DNA from: an uncultured Anaeroplasmataceae bacterium
GTDB lineage: Bacteria > Bacillota_I > Bacilli_A > Acholeplasmatales > Anaeroplasmataceae
Length of the DNA: 64,000 nucleotides
Direction of reading: 5' to 3'
NCBI GenBank assembly: GCA_949840955.1
Contig: CATKXV010000005.1
Coordinates: 62,001 to 126,000, forward strand
Below, piece after piece: positions 54,967 to 64,000 of this stretch. The first letter of the stretch is position 1. Each line of letters begins with the position of its first letter. The notes under the pieces are model-generated. The model saw only the letters and a list, made by a program, of their open reading frames with translations, was not told the origin of the DNA and did no database searches. The position numbers and the translations under genes were made by a program.

Positions 54967-55093
54967 GGTTAATCCCTCCTATAGTAAACATCTAATATAT
55001 TATAAGATAAATTGATGAAAAATTCAAGAACTATCCCTAACTTTTTCACCTTGTTTATCTTATTTTACCATAAAACTTTAAAAATATGCAAAA

Positions 55094-55113
55094 GATATCC
55101 CAATTGGGATATC
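55094..55113 (-). terminator. Terminator of the LolA-like lipoprotein gene
   Basis: The perfect 20-base palindrome GATATCCCAATTGGGATATC, followed by TTTT on the minus strand, nine bases past the stop. Confidence 0.75.
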
Positions 55114-55122
55114 CTTAAAACC

Positions 55123-56076
55123 TTATGCAAGAGTTATACTATTTGCTATATTAATATAATCATCAATGGAAAGCTGTTGTGAAAATATAGTTATCTCATA
55201 GTTTCCATTATAGAATTTCATGGTATTATCATTCAAGAAGCCTAAGCCACATTCTAAGAATTCAATGCTATGATAAGTATCAATAGCTACAACCTCATCT
55301 GTGACCTCCACTAAGGATACAATAATAGTATAGGCATGATCTCCACTATAGCACAAAATTGTTGTATCATCCTTTTTGCTAGAGGAAGCCAGCTTGCTGC
55401 CTTCAACAATATAACCAGCGGTTAGGGTAAGACCTGTTTCTTCATCTCCTGGTTTTTCCTGTTGAGCACCTAGATATTTCTTTTCATTGAATTTATCCTT
55501 TCCAGGATTGCTGTTTGGGGTAAAGGTATCAAAATCTACTATGATGCATTCTTCATTGTTTTCATTAAGGAAAACTGTTTTCTTTGGCTTGTAATTTGCA
55601 TCACATGTATATTTCATCTTATTTAGCCTTTGATTTGTCTTATGTGCAATTTTACATTCAATAACATAATCTGTACCATCCATACTTCCTGAGGCTTCCT
55701 TGTCTGCTTTAATGTCCTTATTAATAGCTTCTAATAAATAAGCATGAGAACTATTTAAAGGCCAATTGCTATCAAAACGAAATTCCTTGTTTAGGGAAGG
55801 TGTAATTACATATACGCCTGTATCATTCTTGATAATGAGCTGTTCATTATCCCCTTTAAAGCATACCTTGTAATAGCTTGGAGATAAATAATCCACCTCT
55901 ACCTGAACACTGACATTTTTGTCTGCTCTTTTCATTGTCATGCTTGAAGTCAGACTGTATGAGTTTAAGCCAGATAGATAGTTGGTAACACGAGTTACCT
56001 CATCCACTTTTTGATTGGATTTGCATCCTGTTAATACTACTAAACCTAATAAAATTAAACCTAATATTTTTTTCAT
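55123..56076 (-). CDS. LolA-like (GerS-like) lipoprotein
   Basis: 317 residues from the ATG at 56076, with GGGTGG upstream. Signal peptide with lipobox VVLTGC (Cys near residue 18). The mature part begins with a helix VTNYLSGLNSYSLTSSMTM and continues in beta strands (VEVDYLSPSYYKV, EQLIIKNDTGVYVITPSLNKEFRF), the pattern of the LolA/DUF4367-like fold. In spore formers similar lipoproteins (GerS) act in germination. Acts at the outer face of the membrane. Which role applies here is unknown. Confidence 0.6.
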   Translation of the reverse strand: MKKILGLILLGLVVLTGCKSNQKVDEVTRVTNYLSGLNSYSLTSSMTMKRADKNVSVQVEVDYLSPSYYKVCFKGDNEQLIIKNDTGVYVITPSLNKEFRFDSNWPLNSSHAYLLEAINKDIKADKEASGSMDGTDYVIECKIAHKTNQRLNKMKYTCDANYKPKKTVFLNENNEECIIVDFDTFTPNSNPGKDKFNEKKYLGAQQEKPGDEETGLTLTAGYIVEGSKLASSSKKDDTTILCYSGDHAYTIIVSLVEVTDEVVAIDTYHSIEFLECGLGFLNDNTMKFYNGNYEITIFSQQLSIDDYINIANSITLA

Positions 56077-56184
56077 TTTTCCACCCATCTTCTATAATCA
56101 ATAAACAATATGCTTTAATTTAAAGAACTATGCATAAAGTAAACTCTTTTCGTTAAAACTACATAATAAAGGAGGAATTAGAGA

Positions 56185-56397
56185 ATGTCTATAATACAAA
56201 AAATAGCCCTTGTCTTTACCATTATTGGTGGAATAGCATGGGCTGTCGTAGGAATATTTAATTTTAATATTGTTACATGGTTATTTCAAGAAGGATCTGT
56301 TCTTACAAGAATCGTATATATCTTTATAGGAATTTGTGCCTTATTTAATATTGTAGCCTTATTCTTACCTAATCGTCATCACTTGATGGAAGAATAG
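56185..56397 (+). CDS. DUF378 family membrane protein
   Basis: 70 residues with two membrane helices (about 5-27 and 38-61), GGIAWAVVGIFNFN and RIVYIFIGICALF being typical of DUF378. It has an AAAGGAGG site. The 3' end overlaps the convergent acpS gene by 29 bases. Confidence 0.8.
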   Translation: MSIIQKIALVFTIIGGIAWAVVGIFNFNIVTWLFQEGSVLTRIVYIFIGICALFNIVALFLPNRHHLMEE

Positions 56398-56710
56398 CAA
56401 TAGCAACACTATACTTATCCGTATGGGATAAACTAATTTGGAGTTCTACTTTCTTATTATATATAAGAGCATAAGGAGCTCCATTTTCTTCATTTACTAT
56501 TGTAATATCCTTAAAGGCTAATCCCTTTTGATAGCATTTAAAGATAGCTTCCTTACATGCAAATCTAGAGGACAGATATTCTGTCCTTCTTTTTTTATTT
56601 GTGATTTGATTAAAATAATTGAATTCAGTCTCTGTAAGAATTCTTTTAATAAATCGAGCATCTCTTCCTTCCATATCCTGATGCTCAACAAGGTCAATAC
56701 CTACACGCAT
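56369..56710 (-). CDS. acpS: Holo-[acyl-carrier-protein] synthase
   Basis: 113 residues. GIDLVEHQD near the start gives the metal-binding Asp, and SSRFACKEAIFKC the second motif. It transfers 4'-phosphopantetheine from CoA to AcpP (19678 in this window). The C-terminus SLSHTDKYSVAIAI is standard. It follows whiA by a single base, so it is read with the hprK-lgt-whiA unit. Confidence 0.95.
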   Translation of the reverse strand: MRVGIDLVEHQDMEGRDARFIKRILTETEFNYFNQITNKKRRTEYLSSRFACKEAIFKCYQKGLAFKDITIVNEENGAPYALIYNKKVELQISLSHTDKYSVAIAILPSSDDD

Positions 56711-56711
56711 A

Positions 56712-57647
56712 TTATTCCTTCCTCCTTGCCTTAAAATCTAAAGCAATTTCCTTGATTTTCCTAAATCGGTGATTTAATCCGGATTTTGTAATTTGCTCGT
56801 TATAGGTCGTATTTATAATATCAACAAGCTCGTTTAATGAAGCCTCTTTATTCTCCTTTCGAACCTTCATAACCATCAGCAGCTTTCCATCTAAGCGTTC
56901 AAGAGGATAATTATACTCTAGAAAGGAAATATAACGAAGCTGCTCCTCTGCACTCTGATTTGTTTTTTGCTGGTTGGCAACATCCGTGTTCATCGCACGA
57001 TTTATATTGGCTGATATTTCCCTTTTGATTATGGCGTTTTCAAACTCATTCATCGTTACATTGGCACCAATTCTTCTTAAAAATTCAACAATACAATCCT
57101 TTTCCTTCATATATACAATTAAATGATTTCTTCTTTTCGTAATTCTTGCATTTAAATTATATTGATTCATTAATCTTTGAAGAAATAAAGCCTCCAGCTC
57201 CTGATTCAATGAAATTTCTAAATGATAATTTGAGGTACAGGGATTGTTTACACTCCCCTTAGCTAAAAAAGCACCTCGAAGATACGCAAGAGTTAAATTA
57301 GACTCCTTTACGATTTCATCTTTTCTTATAGTAATCGGTTCTAATAGATTTAAATCCTCTATAATAACCTGACTTGCTTCTTCAATAACACAAGAATAAA
57401 TCGTTCTATGGGAAAGCTTCTGCTGAACCTTAGATATAATTTGAAAGGAAATATTCGAATAAAACTGTTTCATTATTCCGATATAATACCTTAATATGTG
57501 AAGATTTGAGCTTGAAAAAACGAGTCTAACTGGTTTTAAATAAATTTCCTTTGTAAGTCTTAACCAAGCCTCTAGCTCAACCAGATGTGAGGAAGAGTCA
57601 AGATTCAATTTTAATATATCTTCCTTTACATCAAATGAAAAACTCAT
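56712..57647 (-). CDS. whiA: WhiA-type DNA-binding regulator
   Basis: 311 residues, the usual length. N-terminal LAGLIDADG-like domain with YLRGAFLAKGSVNNP, then a helix-turn-helix with LNELVDIINTTYNEQITKSGLNHRFRKI. In Bacillota WhiA binds DNA and affects cell division and chromosome arrangement. It is three bases from the lgt-ppaX gene. Confidence 0.95.
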   Translation of the reverse strand: MSFSFDVKEDILKLNLDSSSHLVELEAWLRLTKEIYLKPVRLVFSSSNLHILRYYIGIMKQFYSNISFQIISKVQQKLSHRTIYSCVIEEASQVIIEDLNLLEPITIRKDEIVKESNLTLAYLRGAFLAKGSVNNPCTSNYHLEISLNQELEALFLQRLMNQYNLNARITKRRNHLIVYMKEKDCIVEFLRRIGANVTMNEFENAIIKREISANINRAMNTDVANQQKTNQSAEEQLRYISFLEYNYPLERLDGKLLMVMKVRKENKEASLNELVDIINTTYNEQITKSGLNHRFRKIKEIALDFKARRKE

Positions 57648-57650
57648 AAT

Positions 57651-59129
57651 CTACTCCACTAATATCGTTAAAATTTCATTTAAGCTATGAATGGTATATG
57701 TTGGCTCTGCTGCAAGAATTTTATCCTTTCTGTCAGAATATAAAACACCTATTGTATCTATTTTAGCATTTTTTCCTGCCTCTATATCACCGACACCATC
57801 TCCAACATATAAAGCCTTTTTGCTTTGAAGCACATCCATGGCCCTTAAAATACCCTCAGGATCTGGTTTATTCTTTTTTACATCCTCTTCGCCAATGACA
57901 ATGCGAATCTTATCTAGCATACCAAAAAGCTCTAAGCCATGCTCCACCAAATCTGTTTTTTTAGAGGAAACCACCCCTAGCTTATAGCCCTTCCGTGCTA
58001 GAGTTCGGATAAGACTCTTAGCTCCTGGAAAAGCTGTTACTAGCTCATCATGCATTGAAACATTATATTCTCTATAATAGTCAATCATTTCCCTGATTTC
58101 CTCATCATTCTGACTATATTTAGAAAAGGTCTGATAAAGGGACGGTCCAAAAAAAGAATCTAGCTCCTCATCTGTAAGAATTTTGTCTGGACGAAAATGC
58201 TCAAAGGTGTGAACAAAGCTACGATAAATCAAATCCTTTGTATTTAAAAGTGTACCATCCAAATCAAATAGAATTGTATCATACTTATTTTCTTTAATTT
58301 GAAGCATAAGCTCATAGTAATTTGTTCTTGGCCCTATAAACCGTTTCATAACTAGAAAGGCTATACCACATATAATAAAAATAACACTGATAAGGATAGA
58401 CATAGGAATAGGCCCAGCCATTAAAATTTCATTAGCCCCACTATGGCTTCTTAAAAGCTCTACAGGAATTCTTACAATACCATACCATATAAAATAGGCA
58501 CCAATTAAATCCCCAGATTCCAATTTTTTAACCTTTCTTCGAGCAACAAGCATAAGAATAAGTCCGACTAAATTCAATAAGGATTCATATAAAAAGGTAG
58601 GATGACGATAGGCTGTAGTAATACGATCTGTAATATACATATTCTCTGTAATAAAGCTTGGCAATAAACTTTTAAATAGCTCTACGTTTTTCACTACTGG
58701 TCCATACAGCTCATGATTACAAAAATTTCCCCATCTACCACAGATTTGTCCAATTAAAAATCCTGGAGCTACAACATCTAAAATCCGATAAAAGGAAAAC
58801 TTTCTAACTCTACAATAAATATAAATAGTTAAAAGAGCTGCTAGAACTCCCCCTTGTATTGCAAGTCCACCATCCCATATTGCAAAAACATCGATAAAGC
58901 TATGGATTTTATCAGCATTAAATATGTCCCACCAAAGCCTTGCTCCTAAAATTGCACAAGGAAGTACAATTACCACCCCTGTATAAATATAGTCACTTGG
59001 AATACCTATTTTCTTTCCCTCACGGACTCCTGCAATCACAGCAAGCAAAACACCCAGTAATATGCAAACTGCATACCAACGAATCTCTAGTCCAAATAAG
59101 GAAAAGGAAGGATTAATGTAATTCATCAT
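57651..59129 (-). CDS. lgt: Fusion of prolipoprotein diacylglyceryl transferase (Lgt) with PpaX-type HAD pyrophosphatase
   Basis: 492 residues. Residues 1-265 are Lgt with about seven membrane helices, DGGLAIQGG (87-94) and the signature GRWGNFCNHELYG (131-143). Residues 280-492 are a HAD phosphatase: FDLDGTLLNT (288-297) with both motif I Asp, VVSSKKT, KNKPDPEG and GDGVGDIEAGKNA. In B. subtilis lgt and ppaX are separate neighbours behind hprK; here they are joined in one frame with no break. Lgt lipidates prolipoproteins such as those at 45201, 48263 and 55123; PpaX hydrolyses the PPi that HprK makes when it dephosphorylates Ser-P-HPr. The fusion places the phosphatase at the membrane's inner face. 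Confidence 0.95.
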   Translation of the reverse strand: MMNYINPSFSLFGLEIRWYAVCILLGVLLAVIAGVREGKKIGIPSDYIYTGVVIVLPCAILGARLWWDIFNADKIHSFIDVFAIWDGGLAIQGGVLAALLTIYIYCRVRKFSFYRILDVVAPGFLIGQICGRWGNFCNHELYGPVVKNVELFKSLLPSFITENMYITDRITTAYRHPTFLYESLLNLVGLILMLVARRKVKKLESGDLIGAYFIWYGIVRIPVELLRSHSGANEILMAGPIPMSILISVIFIICGIAFLVMKRFIGPRTNYYELMLQIKENKYDTILFDLDGTLLNTKDLIYRSFVHTFEHFRPDKILTDEELDSFFGPSLYQTFSKYSQNDEEIREMIDYYREYNVSMHDELVTAFPGAKSLIRTLARKGYKLGVVSSKKTDLVEHGLELFGMLDKIRIVIGEEDVKKNKPDPEGILRAMDVLQSKKALYVGDGVGDIEAGKNAKIDTIGVLYSDRKDKILAAEPTYTIHSLNEILTILVE

Positions 59130-60054
59130 TTTGATCTTTCCCTTCTGCTTTTTTATCTACCTTTTGTATAAATTCCTTTGCTGCAAAATGACCCATTAGC
59201 TTAAGCTTTTCATTCATAGCTGCGGATTCAACTAATAGAGAAACACTTCTTCCTGGTAGTACAGGAATTGTTACCTTGGTAATTTCTGTGTTAAAATACT
59301 TTATCTTTTGTTCTTCTAACCCCAATCGGTCATAGTATTTATCCTCATTCCAAGCCTCTAATTCTACAACAAGTCTTAAATTCTTTCTTTCACGATACGC
59401 ACCAGCACCAAACATTGTAACCACATCAACTATACCAATGCCTCGAATTTCCATAAATCTTTTTAATATTTCTGGAGCCCTACCAATTAAATTGCCAGGC
59501 TCCTTTTCTAAAATTTCAACCAAATCATCTGCAATAAGCTGATGGCCTCTTTTAATTAAATCGAGAGAGGTTTCTGATTTCCCTATACCACTTTTACCAA
59601 TGATTAAGGTTCCCATACCATTAATATCTAAAAAGGTCCCATGAACTGAGATGGTCTGACCTAAATGATCCTGTAAATAATTAAACAGCTTAGAGGAGGT
59701 TGGGGTTGTTCTAAGATTACTTTTTAATACACAGATTCCATATTCATCTCCAAGCCTTTTAAAAAGCTCTGGAACTACAACCTTCGTGCTAAACACTATA
59801 CAGGGAGGTTTAAGCTCGAATATTTTTCGAACATTCGTTTCTCTTACTATAGGATCCTGTTTGCTAAAAAATGTCGCATCCTTTGATCCAACCAAAACAA
59901 CGCGCTTGGGATCAAAATAATCAAAAAAGCCTGAAAATTCTAATCCTGGTCTAGAAATCATCTCCTCTACACAGTGACGATTTAACCCCTCTTGCCCACT
60001 AATTAATTCTAATTTATTTTCTGTCATCAATTGTTCTATTGTAATATAATCCAT
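59113..60054 (-). CDS. hprK: HPr kinase/phosphorylase
   Basis: 313 residues. N-terminal domain, then the P-loop GKSGIGKSETSLD (about 153-165), KRGHQLIADD, and the family signature MEIRGIGIVDV. It phosphorylates Ser46 of HPr and reverses this by phosphorolysis to control carbon catabolite repression. It overlaps the lgt-ppaX gene by 17 bases. Confidence 0.97.
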   Translation of the reverse strand: MDYITIEQLMTENKLELISGQEGLNRHCVEEMISRPGLEFSGFFDYFDPKRVVLVGSKDATFFSKQDPIVRETNVRKIFELKPPCIVFSTKVVVPELFKRLGDEYGICVLKSNLRTTPTSSKLFNYLQDHLGQTISVHGTFLDINGMGTLIIGKSGIGKSETSLDLIKRGHQLIADDLVEILEKEPGNLIGRAPEILKRFMEIRGIGIVDVVTMFGAGAYRERKNLRLVVELEAWNEDKYYDRLGLEEQKIKYFNTEITKVTIPVLPGRSVSLLVESAAMNEKLKLMGHFAAKEFIQKVDKKAEGKDQNDELH

Positions 60055-60064
60055 AAAGCTTCTC

Positions 60065-60610
60065 CTATAAAAAGATTTTTCTTTGTATCCATAAATCCAA
60101 CCCGATAAAGCTGAGCCATACTATAGTTGCGAGTAAAAATGAACTATCTAATGTTCTGCATAAATGAATCCAATAGGAATCAAGAAAAGCTAAACCGAAG
60201 ATGCTAGTAAAGCTAAAAAGTAACAGCACAGAAAATGGATTCCAGCTTGTATGATTCATGATCATCACTAACAATCGCATAAGGATTACAAGAAGTAAAG
60301 AAATACTAGGAATGATATATAAAAATTTATAAGGCGAAATTGGATTCAATAAGGAACTAGAAAATCCAAAAATTGCAGCAATCCATACAAAAGAGACTAA
60401 AAAGAGAAAGAGTGTACCCAAAATGAATTTTACAATCATTTTTCTAGCAAAGCCTTTAGGAAATTCTCCTTCTAATAGAGAAGAAAGCTGATTAATCATT
60501 TGTTCATAAGTTTGATAATTTCCATTAGGATCATTTTCCTTTAATTGCTCTAATTCCTTTTTTGCAAATTCAATGCTTTTTTTAATTTCTTCTTTTTTCT
60601 CTTCCTTCAT
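60065..60610 (-). CDS. Membrane protein with N-terminal coiled coil, upstream of hprK
   Basis: 181 residues from the ATG at 60610, with AAGGAGGTGAG about ten bases upstream; the earlier ATG lies before that site. The first 55 residues are Lys/Glu-rich and helical, then a soluble segment QTYEQMINQLSSLLEGEFPKGFARK, then four or five membrane helices. The layout resembles DUF1129/DUF1700-like small proteins, but I cannot name the family. It starts the hprK unit. Confidence 0.55.
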   Translation of the reverse strand: MKEEKKEEIKKSIEFAKKELEQLKENDPNGNYQTYEQMINQLSSLLEGEFPKGFARKMIVKFILGTLFLFLVSFVWIAAIFGFSSSLLNPISPYKFLYIIPSISLLLVILMRLLVMIMNHTSWNPFSVLLLFSFTSIFGLAFLDSYWIHLCRTLDSSFLLATIVWLSFIGLDLWIQRKIFL

Positions 60611-60685
60611 AGTGCTGCTCACCTCCTTCATATTACCTTAATATTATAATATATTAATCATAAATTAGCAAATAAATAAAGAAAA

Positions 60686-60702
60686 TCTCTTAAGACAAGA
60701 GA
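60686..60702 (-). terminator. Stem-loop after uvrA
   Basis: TCTCTT/AAGAGA with a 5-base loop and TTTTC on the minus strand, just past the uvrA stop. Short stem, moderate. Confidence 0.6.
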
Positions 60703-60704
60703 CT

Positions 60705-63515
60705 TTACTTTAATAAAGGCTTTAAATATTGTGCTGTATAGGAGCCCTTGATATTAACCAATTCCTCAGGGGTTCCTTGAAAAAGAACAGTTCCCCCTCG
60801 ATTTCCACCCTCAGGTCCTAAATCTATAATATAATCTGCAAGCTTTATAACATCCAAATTATGCTCTATTATAATGACAGTGGCTCCAGCATCAGCAATT
60901 CTAGAAATAACCTCCATTAATCGTTTGATATCATCCACATGAAGTCCTGTTGTAGGCTCATCTAAGATATATAAGGATCTAGAAGATATTTTAGAATGCA
61001 ATTCATAGGCAAGCTTTACACGCTGTGCCTCTCCTCCAGATAAGGTCGTAGAGGACTGTCCAAGCTTAATATATCCTAAGCCGACATCATAAATTGTTTT
61101 AAGCTTAGCCTTGATTTTTGGAAAAGAATCAAAGAATTCTACTGCATCCTCTACAGTCATATCCAAAACATCAGCAATACTTTTCCCTTTAAATTTCACA
61201 TCAAGTGTTTCTTGTTGATACCTAGTCCCATGACAAACCTCACAAGGAACGAATACATCTGGTAAAAAATGCATAGAAATCCGTTTCATTCCATCTCCAG
61301 AGCAGGCCTCACAGCGTCCACCACGGACATTAAATGAAAATCTAGATTTATCATACCCCTTTATTTTGGCGTCTGTGGTTTGACTAAATAAATCACGAAT
61401 ATCATCAAAAACACCTGTATACGTAGCTGGGTTACTTCTTGGAGTTCGACCAATTGGCTGTTGAGATATATGAACAATACGATCTATATTTTCTAAGCCT
61501 TCAATTTTCTTAGCTTGTCCAGGAGAAATTTTTTTTGCAGAATAAAGCCGGACATACGCATTTTTATACAAAATTTCATTAACCAATGTAGACTTCCCAG
61601 AGCCAGAAACACCTGTTACACAGGTAATCACCCCCAAAGGAAAGGTTACATTGATATTTTTTAAATTGTTTTCCTTTGCTCCAATAATTTTTATATATTT
61701 TTTATTCCCTTTTCTTCTTGTCCTTGGAACTTCAATGCTCATTTTCCCTGATAGATAGGCTCCTGTTATACTATTAGACGAACGCATAACCTCTTCTGGT
61801 GTTCCTGAAGCAACAACCTCACCTCCATGGATTCCTGCCTTAGGTCCAATATCAACCAGATAATCGCAAGCCTTCATTGTTTCATCATCATGCTCTACCA
61901 CAATTAGGGTATTTCCTAAATCACGCATCTCCTTTAGCGTTTTTATCAGTCGAGCATTATCTCTTTGATGTAATCCTATGGAAGGCTCATCTAATACATA
62001 TAAAACCCCTGTTAGCCTTGATCCAATTTGGGTGGCAAGACGTATCCGCTGTGCTTCTCCCCCGGAAAGAGTTTCAGCACTTCTACTCAATGTCAAATAT
62101 TCTAACCCAACATTCTTTAGAAAGGATAGGCGATCACATATTTCTTTAATAGCTAGCTTAGATATGACCTTTTTCTCTTCACTTAATTCTAAATTCATAA
62201 ACCAGTCATAAAGCTCATCTATAGGCATAGAACAAACATCAAAAATATTTTTATCATCAATATAAATATTCAATATACTTGGATTTAAACGAGCTCCTTT
62301 GCATGCCTCACATTGATTTTCTACCATATAGGTTTCAATCCAATCCCGAATCCAATCACTATTGGTTTCAATATACCGTCTTTGAAAATTTGAAATAATC
62401 CCTTCAAATTTTTCTTTTTTATCATGGATTCTACCACTGGTAGAACGTAATTTAAATTCAATAATATCTTTAGATCCATAAAGAATTGTCCTTTTTTGCT
62501 CATCAGATAAATCCTTAAACGGCTTTTTCATATCAATATGATAATACTTACAGGTTTGTTCAAGCATTGCATTAGTTAAGTTTTCCTTATCCTGATTTCT
62601 ATAAGGAATGATGCATCCCTTTTCTAAGGATTTATCCTCCTCAATGACTAAAGTTGGAGAAACAGTTAGCTTTTTCCCAAGACCATTACACTCAGGACAT
62701 GCCCCCAATGGATTATTAAAGGAAAATATTCTTGGTTCTAAAGTCGCAAGAGAATATCCACATTCTGGACAAGCATGAACTGTTGAAAAAAAAGTTGGCT
62801 CATTATTACAATATACCTGAACATATCCATTGGAATATTTAACAGAAAGCTCAACTGCCTCTGCAACTCGACTGCGGATACCTTCCTTTAAAATCAAACG
62901 CTCTACCACTATTTCGATGGTATGCTTCTTATTTTTTTCTAATGCAATCTGCTGATCTAAATCCATCAGCTCCCCATCAACAATAGCTCTTACAAAGCCC
63001 TCTTGTAAATACTTTGAAAAGATTTGCTTATGCTCTCCTTTTTCACGAAAAATGACAGGAGAGGTAATAAATATTTTTGATCCCTCAGGAAGCTCAAGTA
63101 TTTTATTCACGATTTGCTCGTTGGAAAATGAAGAAATAGGAATATGATGTGTAGGACAATAGGGTGTTCCTATTCTAGCAAATAAAACACGAAGGTAATC
63201 ATATATTTCTGTAACCGTACCAACCGTAGAGCGTGGATTATGGCTTGCTGATTTTTGATCAATTGAAATCGCTGGAGAAAGGCCCTCAATACTATCTACA
63301 TCTGGTTTGTCCATTGATCCGATAAATTGCCTAGCATAGCTAGATAAGGACTCCACAAAGCGTCTTTGCCCTTCTTGATAAATCGTATCAAAGGCTAAAG
63401 AGGATTTTCCTGATCCTGAAAGTCCTGTCATAACAATAAATTTATTTTTAGGAAGTTCTAAAGAAACATTTTTTAAATTATTTTCTCTTGCTCCCTTTAT
63501 AATAATTTGATCCAT
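60705..63515 (-). CDS. uvrA: Excinuclease ABC subunit A
   Basis: 936 residues, full length. Two ABC modules with P-loops GLSGSGKSSLAF and GVSGSGKSTLV, zinc fingers (CPECGY...CPEC and CEACSGDG...CEVC), signatures LSGGEAQRIRLA and LSGGEAQRVKLA, and Walker B LDEPSIGLHQ and LDEPTTGLH. It recognises bulky DNA damage for nucleotide excision repair. It follows ligA by 13 bases. uvrB is not in the window. Confidence 0.98.
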   Translation of the reverse strand: MDQIIIKGARENNLKNVSLELPKNKFIVMTGLSGSGKSSLAFDTIYQEGQRRFVESLSSYARQFIGSMDKPDVDSIEGLSPAISIDQKSASHNPRSTVGTVTEIYDYLRVLFARIGTPYCPTHHIPISSFSNEQIVNKILELPEGSKIFITSPVIFREKGEHKQIFSKYLQEGFVRAIVDGELMDLDQQIALEKNKKHTIEIVVERLILKEGIRSRVAEAVELSVKYSNGYVQVYCNNEPTFFSTVHACPECGYSLATLEPRIFSFNNPLGACPECNGLGKKLTVSPTLVIEEDKSLEKGCIIPYRNQDKENLTNAMLEQTCKYYHIDMKKPFKDLSDEQKRTILYGSKDIIEFKLRSTSGRIHDKKEKFEGIISNFQRRYIETNSDWIRDWIETYMVENQCEACKGARLNPSILNIYIDDKNIFDVCSMPIDELYDWFMNLELSEEKKVISKLAIKEICDRLSFLKNVGLEYLTLSRSAETLSGGEAQRIRLATQIGSRLTGVLYVLDEPSIGLHQRDNARLIKTLKEMRDLGNTLIVVEHDDETMKACDYLVDIGPKAGIHGGEVVASGTPEEVMRSSNSITGAYLSGKMSIEVPRTRRKGNKKYIKIIGAKENNLKNINVTFPLGVITCVTGVSGSGKSTLVNEILYKNAYVRLYSAKKISPGQAKKIEGLENIDRIVHISQQPIGRTPRSNPATYTGVFDDIRDLFSQTTDAKIKGYDKSRFSFNVRGGRCEACSGDGMKRISMHFLPDVFVPCEVCHGTRYQQETLDVKFKGKSIADVLDMTVEDAVEFFDSFPKIKAKLKTIYDVGLGYIKLGQSSTTLSGGEAQRVKLAYELHSKISSRSLYILDEPTTGLHVDDIKRLMEVISRIADAGATVIIIEHNLDVIKLADYIIDLGPEGGNRGGTVLFQGTPEELVNIKGSYTAQYLKPLLK

Positions 63516-63528
63516 ATTTCACCTCAGT

Positions 63529-64000
63529 TTATTCCTTTAGCTTAGCTAAAAATTCTTCTTCTTCCATAATATAAATTCCCAGCTTTTTAGCCTTATCATA
63601 TTTACTACCAGGATTAGCACCTAATATAAGAATATCTGTTTTTTTACTTACAGAATCAGATAAGCTTCCACCAAAGCTTTCTATCCTTTGCTTTGCCTCA
63701 GTTCTCCCCATAGCATCTAATGTTCCTGTTAAAACACATTTTTTATTTGTAAAAAAATTCTCATGAATTTCAACAGATTGATATGTCATTAAAAGCCCAT
63801 ACTCCTTGAGCTTTCCGATAAGTTGAATGTTTTCATCCTGACTCATATACTCTACAAATTCATAGGCAATAGCCTCTCCAATATCATCAATATTAGCCAA
63901 ATCCTCCAATCTAGCCTGCATTAAAGCATCCATTGTTTTGAAGTTTTTACAAAGGATTGTTGATATTTTCGCACCACAATGCTTAATACCCAAGCCAAAT
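63529..64000 (-). CDS. ligA: NAD-dependent DNA ligase, C-terminal part (gene runs off the right edge)
   Basis: About 157 codons are visible, open to the window end. The segment begins with helix-hairpin-helix FGLGIKHCGAKI, LANIDDIGEAIAYEF and continues to the C-terminal BRCT domain KKCVLTGTLDAMGRTEAKQRIESFGGSL ... TDILILGANPGSKYDKAKKLG, both typical of LigA. The catalytic adenylation domain lies outside. The ligase joins nicks during replication and repair; it is followed by uvrA. Confidence 0.95.
   Translation of the reverse strand, partial: FGLGIKHCGAKISTILCKNFKTMDALMQARLEDLANIDDIGEAIAYEFVEYMSQDENIQLIGKLKEYGLLMTYQSVEIHENFFTNKKCVLTGTLDAMGRTEAKQRIESFGGSLSDSVSKKTDILILGANPGSKYDKAKKLGIYIMEEEEFLAKLKE

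Overview
The window is chromosomal DNA of a low-GC, Gram-positive, endospore-forming member of the Bacillota, probably a gut-type Bacilli or Erysipelotrichia-like lineage. The evidence is the Gram-positive replicative polymerase PolC, HprK with Lgt and PpaX, WhiA, a SufCDSUB operon, RlmH beside WalJ, and two small sporulation proteins (CotD-like and YjcZ). No rRNA, tRNA, insertion sequence or CRISPR array was seen. The taxonomic guess is inference.

Layout. 1-9340 is a visibly more AT-rich defence island, all on the minus strand. It holds an Ssp-type DNA phosphorothioation set (SspD-like sulfurtransferase, DUF4007/SspB, and an SspC-like ATPase that runs off the left edge), an HNH endonuclease gene broken by two homopolymer frameshifts, and a three-gene Lamassu/ABC-three-component operon (Cap4-like nuclease, middle component, SMC-like ATPase). 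A short CotD-like gene marks the right border.

9500-26750 holds a DUF3737 beta-helix protein, a Bax inhibitor-1 protein, DUF1189-PolC, a YhcC-type radical SAM protein, a degenerate leucyl-tRNA synthetase paralogue behind acpP, an orphan MsmK-type sugar ATPase, a small PucR-type regulator, an RDD protein, a three-gene unit (alpha/beta hydrolase, MurF-like, Ddl-like), and MutY. 26837-37446 holds the SufCDSUB iron-sulfur assembly operon, a membrane transporter fused to a degenerate HAD domain, a HAD phosphatase, the true LeuRS and two small membrane proteins.

37609-44821 holds the uronate operon uxaB-uxaA-uxaC, with a clear promoter and a perfect palindrome in its leader, then a MATE transporter, RlmH and WalJ. 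44922-51100 holds the 30-residue YjcZ protein and a translationally coupled pair of very large lipoproteins with weak PrsA/parvulin-like features. 51270-64000 holds Tex with an ECF S-component, a thioredoxin-like membrane protein, a LolA-like lipoprotein, DUF378, AcpS, WhiA, a fused Lgt-PpaX, HprK, a small membrane protein, UvrA and the C-terminal end of LigA.

The best candidates for something undescribed are the LeuRS paralogue that lost its HIGH motif, the coupled giant lipoprotein pair, the transporter-HAD fusion, and the paired phosphorothioation and ABC-three-component island.
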